This document shows, piece by piece, positions 1 through 5,305 of a stretch of DNA of 5,305 bases; position 1 is the first letter of the stretch; every line of letters starts with the position of its first letter. Source of the DNA: Candidatus Omnitrophota bacterium (lineage in GTDB: Bacteria > Omnitrophota > Gorgyraeia > Gygaellales > Profunditerraquicolaceae); NCBI GenBank assembly GCA_903907475.1, contig CAIVOB010000118.1:1-5305 (forward strand), in the 5' to 3' direction. A model generated the notes under the pieces. It worked only from the letters and a program-made list of their open reading frames with translations. It ran no database searches and was not told the DNA's origin. The translations under genes were made by a program, and so were the position numbers.

Positions 1-802
1 CATTATCAATCGGTAACAAAATTTCTTTCTTTAAAGCTTGTGCTTGCCCTAAAATTGTTTTCGCTAAATCTAATTTATCTTTTTCCAACTTCGAGTTGCC
101 AATCTGTTTACCTTGCGCCTTTAAAAAAGTATACGCCATCCCACCGCCCACGATAATCGCGTCGCACTTCGGAAGAAGATTTTCAATCACTCCGATTTTA
201 TCCGAAACTTTGGATCCGCCTAAAATTACCATAAACGGCTGCGCCGGATTACTCACCGCGTTCCCCAAATATTTAATCTCTTTCTCCAGTAAAAATCCCG
301 CGGCGGATTTTAAAAAATGCGTCACTCCTTCAGTAGAAGCATGCGCCCGATGCGCCGTACCAAAAGCATCGTTCACAAATACATCTGCCAGCGACGCTAA
401 TTGTTTAGAAAAATTAACATCGTTAGCCTCTTCTTCAGCGTGAAAACGTAAATTTTCAAGTAAAATTACTTTTTCTTTGGCTTGCATAATTTCTGCTTTA
501 AGATTCGCCCCGACACAATCATTTAAAAATAAAACCTTCTGTCCTAAAAGCTGGCTTAAACGTAAAGCTACCGGCTGAAGGCTATATTTGGCTACCACTT
601 TCCCATCGGGCCGGCCCAAATGGCTCATTAAAACTAACTTTTTAGCACCTTGATCTAAAATATATTTTAAAGTTGGCAACGTGGCTTGAATCCGCGTATC
701 ATCGGTGATATTCAAACTCGCGTCCTGGGGGACATTAAAATCCGCCCGCACCAAAACCACCTTATCTTTTAGCTCAAGATCCTTTAAAGTCAGTTTTGCC
801 AT
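1..802 (-). CDS. pgk: Phosphoglycerate kinase, N-terminal two thirds (cut by window edge)
   Basis: Cytoplasmic glycolytic enzyme that transfers phosphate from 1,3-bisphosphoglycerate to ADP, giving 3-phosphoglycerate and ATP. The frame reads 267 codons from the ATG at 802 and stays open to the left edge, so roughly the last third (most of the nucleotide-binding C-terminal domain) is missing. Visible family motifs, in order: VRADFNVP (about residues 18-25, substrate loop), HLGRP (61-65), ENLRFH (116-121), [14 protein letters not shown] (144-157), and the hinge region GGSKVSDK (195-202) followed by [13 protein letters not shown] (219-231). All are intact. The start is fixed by the N-terminus MAKLTLKDL and by a purine-rich Shine-Dalgarno GAGGAAAGGG at 821-812, which lies inside the last codons of gap. 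The ATG comes only three bases after the gap stop codon, so the two are almost certainly cotranscribed and probably translationally coupled. Identification is secure. Confidence 0.97.
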   Translation of the reverse strand, partial: MAKLTLKDLELKDKVVLVRADFNVPQDASLNITDDTRIQATLPTLKYILDQGAKKLVLMSHLGRPDGKVVAKYSLQPVALRLSQLLGQKVLFLNDCVGANLKAEIMQAKEKVILLENLRFHAEEEANDVNFSKQLASLADVFVNDAFGTAHRAHASTEGVTHFLKSAAGFLLEKEIKYLGNAVSNPAQPFMVILGGSKVSDKIGVIENLLPKCDAIIVGGGMAYTFLKAQGKQIGNSKLEKDKLDLAKTILGQAQALKKEILLPIDN

Positions 803-805
803 TTG

Positions 806-1882
<1,077 letters not shown>

Positions 1883-1903
1883 TTATTACTGGGTTTACTT
1901 TTT

Positions 1904-1931
1904 TTTATATTTAATCTTTTACAGCTTTCAA
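1904..1931 (-). promoter_or_regulatory. Candidate sigma70 promoter for gap-pgk
   Basis: On the minus strand TTGAAA (1931-1926) and TATAAA (1909-1904) are separated by 16 bases; each hexamer matches the consensus at five of six positions. It overlaps the last codons and stop of galT copy 2 and would start a transcript near 1897, giving a leader of about 40 bases that ends in the strong AGGAGG of gap. The region is very AT-rich, so a chance match is quite possible. The 52-base galT-gap spacer otherwise holds an A-run and an AT-only palindrome (1877-1888), and no terminator. Confidence 0.4.
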
Positions 1932-2912
1932 ATATTCCGCGGCTAACTCCGGAGAGGTTGGATCGAGGTAAAAACCAGTCCCCCACTCAAAACCTGCTAC
2001 TTGCGTCAGCTTAGGCATAATCTCAATATGCCAATGGTAATATTCCACGCCACTTTCCTCATTAATAGGCGCAGAATGAATTATATAATTATATGACAAA
2101 TTTACAAATACTTTTTTTAATTTTTTTATCGTCTCTTTTAAAATCTGAGCTAAGGCCGCCAGCTCATCTTGCGAAATCTGAAAGAAATATCCGCTATGCT
2201 GTTTAGGCATAATCATAATTTCAAAAGGAAACCGGGAAACAAAAGGACAAAAAGAAATGAAATACTTATTTTCTAAAATTATCCTCACCTTTTCCTGAAT
2301 CTCCTGGCGAATCATATCGCAAAAGATGCAGCGTTCACGATAATTATAATAATCCCGCGCGCCATGAATCTCTTCCAAGGCATTTTTCGGCACCATCGGA
2401 AGTGCTACGAGCTGCGTATGCGGATGCTCTAGTGACGCTCCAGCAGCCGAGCCATAATTACGAAAAATCATAATATATTTAAAACGACTATCGCGTTTTA
2501 AATCCGCGGAACGCACACAACACATCTTAAGGTAATTTTCAATCTCCTGCGGCAGGAGCTCCGGAATATCTTTATTATGATACGGGCTTTCAATTAAAAC
2601 TTCATGCGCCCCAATGCCATTAGACATATCATAAATCCCGATCCCCCGACGATCAATCTCACCTTCGATTTGCAGCGCGGGAAATTTATTCGCCACATCG
2701 CGCACCTGCCAACCCGGAGTATTCGCCTGCGTGCTCGGATCGCGAAAACAACTAATCTCAGGCGGAGTCATAAATTCATTGCCATAACAAAAAGGGCATA
2801 ACCCACCCTTAGGAATATACGGCTCATAATTAAAATCTTCCGGCTTATTCGGATGATCCGTATCAACAATCACCCAGCGCCCAACGACCGGATCTCTTCT
2901 TAATTCTGCCAT
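1911..2912 (-). CDS. galT: GalT-like nucleotidyltransferase, copy 2 (intact active site)
   Basis: HIT-superfamily enzyme of the galactose-1-phosphate uridylyltransferase family, which moves a nucleotidyl group between sugar-1-phosphates through a nucleotidyl-histidine intermediate. The 333-residue protein has ELRRDPVVGRWVIV at the N-terminus, a first metal site of Cys39, Cys42, His103 and His163, and the active-site motif HPHTQ (163-167) with nucleophile His165. A second likely zinc set is Cys195, Cys198, His239 and His279. The C-terminal HIT motif is YHWHIEIMP (292-300), followed by AGFEWGTGFY. The two-zinc pattern is, from memory, that of the plant ADP-glucose phosphorylase At5g18200 and related GalTs, so the true substrate could be ADP- or UDP-linked. 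The frame stays open upstream to an ATG at 2987, but the start at 2912 is preferred because it aligns exactly with copy 1 and has its own Shine-Dalgarno. Its ATG shares one base with the stop of copy 1 (TAATG), implying translational coupling. Confidence 0.9.
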   Translation of the reverse strand: MAELRRDPVVGRWVIVDTDHPNKPEDFNYEPYIPKGGLCPFCYGNEFMTPPEISCFRDPSTQANTPGWQVRDVANKFPALQIEGEIDRRGIGIYDMSNGIGAHEVLIESPYHNKDIPELLPQEIENYLKMCCVRSADLKRDSRFKYIMIFRNYGSAAGASLEHPHTQLVALPMVPKNALEEIHGARDYYNYRERCIFCDMIRQEIQEKVRIILENKYFISFCPFVSRFPFEIMIMPKQHSGYFFQISQDELAALAQILKETIKKLKKVFVNLSYNYIIHSAPINEESGVEYYHWHIEIMPKLTQVAGFEWGTGFYLDPTSPELAAEYLKAVKD

Positions 2913-3937
2913 TAAATTTGTACCTCTCTTAAAAATTTTGCGGTATCTTCCGGAGGAATGGGACAAATGTAAAATCCTGTTCCCCACTCAAAGCCCGCCA
3001 CTTTCGTCAGGCGGGGCATAATCTCAATATGCCAATGATAATCTAAATCGATCGTCTTCCAATAGCCAATCTTTTGACGACGAAAAGGCGCGGTATGAAT
3101 AATATAATTATAATCCGGATCGTTTAATCCGATCTTTAATTTTAAAAGCACCGCTTTAAGTACCCGAGCAAGATTCTTGCGCGACTCCAGATCCAAACAA
3201 GTAAAATCGGCGCAATGCTTCTTCGGTAGAATCCAAGTCTCAAATGGAAAGCGCGCCGCAAAAGGACTGACCGCGACAAATCCGTCATAATCTAAAATAA
3301 TCCGTTCTTTTTGCGCTAATTCCTGTTTAATCAAATCACAAAAAACACAACGCTCATGATATTCATAATAAAGCCGCGCGCCGGCAAGCTCTTCTTTAAC
3401 TCTTTTAGGATTAACCGGAGTGGCAATTAATTGGCTTCGGGCATGCCTAATCCCGCCGCCACCTGAACCCTTACCGTAATTCTTAAACACTAAAACATAT
3501 TTTAAACGCGTATCTTTCTCTAAATCTAGGATCCGCTCAGAATAACAATTCAGCACCAGCGCAATCTGCTCTTCGCTTAAATCTGCCATGTTGGCAATAT
3601 GTTGATTAGTTTCTATGACTACCTCATGCGCCCCCAATCCGCTCATGACGTCATAAATCCCTTGGCCGCGACGATCCAAATCACCTTCCACTTTCAAAAA
3701 TGGAGAGATGCTCGGAACAACGCGTAAATCCCAACCCGGACTGTTGCGTCCGGAATTATTCGGCCGGATGGCGTAAATCTCCGGAGGAGTTTGGCTCTCT
3801 TTACCCGGACAAAATGGGCAAGCCTTCTCATCATCCTTAACACGCGCATTACCCACAAACTGATCCGGACGACGCGCCCGCTCAGTAGAGATAATCACCC
3901 AACGACCAATAATCGGATCTTTCCTTAATTCTGGCAT
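2912..3937 (-). CDS. GalT-like protein, copy 1, nucleophile histidine replaced by arginine
   Basis: Paralogue of the downstream gene, 341 residues, aligning end to end from ELRKDPIIGRWVII to HWHIEIMPRLTKVAGFEWGTGFY. The first metal site is complete (Cys40, Cys43, His104, His165), as is the second candidate set (Cys197, Cys200, His241, His281), and the HIT histidines His301 and His303 are kept. The active-site motif, however, reads HARSQ (165-169) instead of HPHTQ: Ala166 replaces Pro and Arg167 (codon CGA, 3439-3437) replaces the histidine that carries the nucleotidyl group in GalT. CGA is two changes away from either His codon, so a single base error cannot explain it. The loop before it is glycine-rich (GSGGGG), and a longer loop (about 286-298) precedes the HIT motif. 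Transferase activity by the usual ping-pong route is doubtful; a regulatory, binding or altered catalytic role is possible. No Shine-Dalgarno precedes the ATG; a promoter lies immediately upstream. The family assignment is firm, the function is not. Confidence 0.88.
   Translation of the reverse strand: MPELRKDPIIGRWVIISTERARRPDQFVGNARVKDDEKACPFCPGKESQTPPEIYAIRPNNSGRNSPGWDLRVVPSISPFLKVEGDLDRRGQGIYDVMSGLGAHEVVIETNQHIANMADLSEEQIALVLNCYSERILDLEKDTRLKYVLVFKNYGKGSGGGGIRHARSQLIATPVNPKRVKEELAGARLYYEYHERCVFCDLIKQELAQKERIILDYDGFVAVSPFAARFPFETWILPKKHCADFTCLDLESRKNLARVLKAVLLKLKIGLNDPDYNYIIHTAPFRRQKIGYWKTIDLDYHWHIEIMPRLTKVAGFEWGTGFYICPIPPEDTAKFLREVQI
2923..2929 (-). promoter_or_regulatory. Ribosome binding site of galT copy 2
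   Basis: AGAGAGG lies ten bases before the ATG at 2912, inside the last codons of copy 1. It supports the 2912 start over the in-frame ATG at 2987, which would add 25 residues with no counterpart in copy 1. Together with the TAATG junction it suggests that ribosomes finishing copy 1 start copy 2. Confidence 0.6.
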
Positions 3938-3945
3938 AGATTTAA

Positions 3946-3973
3946 ATTATAACACAATTTTTCCGACTGTCTA
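3946..3973 (-). promoter_or_regulatory. Extended -10 sigma70 promoter for the galT pair, probably leaderless
   Basis: The minus strand carries TAGACA (3973-3968, five of six to the -35 consensus), a 16-base spacer, and a perfect TATAAT (3951-3946) preceded by the TGn extension (3954-3952). Only eight bases separate the TATAAT from the galT copy 1 ATG at 3937, so the predicted transcription start falls on or within about two bases of the A of the start codon. No Shine-Dalgarno-like purine run precedes this ATG, unlike the other genes whose starts are visible here. The promoter gives the galT pair, and possibly gap-pgk, expression independent of priA-fmt. Confidence 0.65.
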
Positions 3974-3989
3974 TAACAATTAGGGACAG
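3967..3989 (-). repeat. Short inverted repeat overlapping the galT -35 box
   Basis: CTGTC (3989-3985) and GACAG (3971-3967) on the minus strand form five-base arms around a 13-base AT-rich centre, in the spacer between fmt and galT copy 1. The promoter-proximal arm overlaps the TAGACA -35 box, a position suited to an operator. No U-tract follows, so it is not an intrinsic terminator. Five-base arms are short enough to arise by chance. Confidence 0.25.
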
Positions 3990-3992
3990 AGA

Positions 3993-4931
3993 CTATTTTT
4001 TTAAAACCTCACCTACCAGTAACTTATGACCGATGATAAAATTTTCTGCCGACATCCGCTTTCCGGCTTCCAACTGTAATTCTTTAATCTCCAAAAAACC
4101 TCGTCCGCAAGCTACCGTAATTCCCTGCTTATTAGCGCGCACCACTTCTCCCGGCACGGGTTTATGATTCGGGAAAAAAGTCACATTACTGGCCTGAAAT
4201 ATTTTTAGCATCTTCCCCCGATAACTCGTAAATGCACCCGGCCAAGGCAGCGCTCCCCTAATCTGATTATAGATATTTCCCACTGCAGCATCCCAATCAA
4301 TAAGCCCCACTTCTTTTTTCATTTTAGGAGCGAAAACAACTTTGTCTTCATCCTGTTCCACCATGCGATATTTTTTTTCTTCAATCAGTTTAAGCGCCTC
4401 AAGTAAAATCCGCGCTCCGGATTGACGCAAATTTTCTTCTAAAATCACCGCAGTATCATCTTCGGCAATTTTTATTTCACTTTGTAAAATAATCGGTCCA
4501 GCATCCATTTTTAGCGTCACAAACATAATCGAAACTCCACTCTTTTTATCACCATTGATAATCGCCCAATTAATCGGAGCTGCTCCGCGATAACGCGGCA
4601 AGAGCGAAGCATGAATATTAAGCGGCATAATCTTAGGAATATCCAACAGTTCTTGCGAAAGCAACTGTCCGTAAGCCACGATCACAAAAAGATCCGCCCC
4701 TAAACTTTTAAGAAACTTAACACTTTCCTTGCTCTTAATATTTTCCGGCTGGAAGATTTCTAATCTTCCCGCGGCGGCCACACTTTTCACATCCGTACCC
4801 GCAAGATGTAAATGTCTGCCCTTTTGTTTATCCGGCTGCGTCACTACGCAAACCAGCTCATGTTTACTTTTAATCAAGGCCTCTAGCGCCGGTACCGCAA
4901 AATGCGCACTTCCGAAAAATACAATTTTCAT
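3993..4931 (-). CDS. fmt: Methionyl-tRNA formyltransferase
   Basis: Cytoplasmic enzyme that formylates the amino group of methionyl initiator tRNA using 10-formyltetrahydrofolate, preparing it for bacterial translation initiation. The 312-residue length is normal. The N-terminal formyltransferase domain begins KIVFFGSAHFAVPAL and contains the tRNA-contacting loop TQPDKQKGR (31-39). The folate-site signature SLLPRYRGAAPINWAI (109-124) is intact. The catalytic residues are present as Asn105 and His107 in LNIHAS and Asp143 in KMDAGP. The C-terminal tRNA-binding domain starts near residue 205 and includes the IDW, QIRGALPWPGAF and GEV segments. The start at 4931 has an AGGAGA Shine-Dalgarno (4940-4935) close to the ATG. 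It follows priA by 11 bases, so the two are one operon. A peptide deformylase gene, often found next to fmt, is not in this window. Confidence 0.97.
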   Translation of the reverse strand: MKIVFFGSAHFAVPALEALIKSKHELVCVVTQPDKQKGRHLHLAGTDVKSVAAAGRLEIFQPENIKSKESVKFLKSLGADLFVIVAYGQLLSQELLDIPKIMPLNIHASLLPRYRGAAPINWAIINGDKKSGVSIMFVTLKMDAGPIILQSEIKIAEDDTAVILEENLRQSGARILLEALKLIEEKKYRMVEQDEDKVVFAPKMKKEVGLIDWDAAVGNIYNQIRGALPWPGAFTSYRGKMLKIFQASNVTFFPNHKPVPGEVVRANKQGITVACGRGFLEIKELQLEAGKRMSAENFIIGHKLLVGEVLKK

Positions 4932-4942
4932 AGTTCTCCTAT

Positions 4943-5305
4943 CTATACCGGATCAACATCAATGCTTACTATTATACCCGAAAAATGAGTTTCTTTTAAA
5001 TGTAATTTTAAGAATTGATTTGCGCGCTTCACATTTACTGTTCTTAATAATATCTGATAATAAAAATTCCCTCTCAATTTAGCCGGCTGACCCGGATTAA
5101 GTGCCAACATCTTAATGCTTGTAGTTTTAATCTTACTTAATTGGCCAAACAACGCTTGCGCCGCTTGTTGAACCTTTTCTTCATTCGCCCCGCGTATTTT
5201 AAGTAAAATCATATGCTGATAAGGAGAAAAATTTAACTCCTTGCGTTCTTTAAGCTCTGTCTTAAGAAAAAGTTGCGCGTCATTTTTAAGTAACGCCTGA
5301 AAACA
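4943..5305 (-). CDS. priA: Primosomal protein N' (PriA helicase), C-terminal end only
   Basis: PriA is a 3'-5' DNA helicase that recognises stalled replication forks and reloads the replisome. Only the last 120 residues are visible; the frame is open through the right edge, so the internal ATG at 5212 is not the true start. The visible segment begins CFQALLKND and contains LKTELKERKELNFSPYQHM, the counterpart of the conserved ELxERKxLxYPPF stretch that follows the helicase core. The C-terminal domain has the GNFYYQILL strand, matching the family's G-x-Y-R-x-x-x-L-L segment, and the protein ends IVSIDVDPV, matching the family's terminal DVDP. The helicase motifs and the zinc-binding cysteines lie outside the window. 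The stop codon is 11 bases upstream of fmt, a common bacterial neighbourhood. Confidence 0.9.
   Translation of the reverse strand, partial: CFQALLKNDAQLFLKTELKERKELNFSPYQHMILLKIRGANEEKVQQAAQALFGQLSKIKTTSIKMLALNPGQPAKLRGNFYYQILLRTVNVKRANQFLKLHLKETHFSGIIVSIDVDPV

Noticed and set aside
96..443. Plus-strand open frame of 115 codons
   Set aside because: It lies wholly antisense to the well-supported pgk gene and its translation has no recognisable motif; it is a shadow frame.
1899..1906. Eight-base T-run on the plus strand as a terminator tail
   Set aside because: No GC-containing hairpin precedes it on either strand, and no plus-strand gene exists for it to end.
2913..2987. Upstream in-frame extension of galT copy 2 to the ATG at 2987
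   Set aside because: The 25 extra residues have no counterpart in copy 1, overlap its conserved C-terminal coding sequence, and the ATG at 2912 has a better ribosome binding site.
4729..5082. Plus-strand open frame of 117 codons across the priA-fmt junction
   Set aside because: It is antisense to two recognised genes and its translation shows no family features.
4943..5212. A small 89-residue protein starting at the ATG at 5212
   Set aside because: The same frame is open for 31 more codons to the window edge and reads as the PriA segment upstream, so this is the tail of priA.

Overview
The window is an ordinary, tightly packed bacterial chromosomal segment. All six supported genes lie on the minus strand, so transcription runs from high to low coordinates. 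No gene-free stretch exceeds about 55 bases. Base composition is moderately AT-rich, and standard code 11 fits every gene. Gene content (PriA, Fmt, GAPDH, PGK) is bacterial housekeeping. The paired GalT-like genes carry two zinc sites. Together with the gene order, this would fit a little-cultivated lineage such as Omnitrophota, but that is a guess from general impression and not a demonstrated placement.

Layout in transcription order: the last 120 residues of the primosomal helicase PriA (5305-4943, cut by the window edge); fmt, methionyl-tRNA formyltransferase (4931-3993); a 55-base spacer with a strong sigma70-type promoter; two tandem GalT-like nucleotidyltransferases (3937-2912 and 2912-1911) joined by a one-base TAATG stop/start overlap; a 52-base spacer with a weaker promoter candidate; gap, glyceraldehyde-3-phosphate dehydrogenase (1858-806); and pgk, phosphoglycerate kinase (802 to beyond the left edge), starting three bases after the gap stop codon.

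Functionally there are two blocks. priA-fmt serves replication restart and translation initiation. The galT pair with gap-pgk serves sugar-phosphate metabolism: the GalT-like enzymes would interconvert sugar-1-phosphates and nucleotide sugars, and gap-pgk carries triose phosphate to 3-phosphoglycerate with ATP formation. No galK, galE or pgm is visible, so a Leloir pathway cannot be asserted. An NDP-sugar phosphorylase role is equally possible.

Two points deserve attention. First, the upstream GalT copy has arginine where the catalytic nucleophile histidine should be, while keeping the metal ligands and the rest of the fold; the downstream copy has an intact His-Pro-His. Second, the promoter before this pair sits so close to the ATG, with no Shine-Dalgarno sequence, that a leaderless mRNA is predicted. 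I saw no mobile element, CRISPR array, RNA gene or clear intrinsic terminator, and nothing that amounts to a new multi-gene system.
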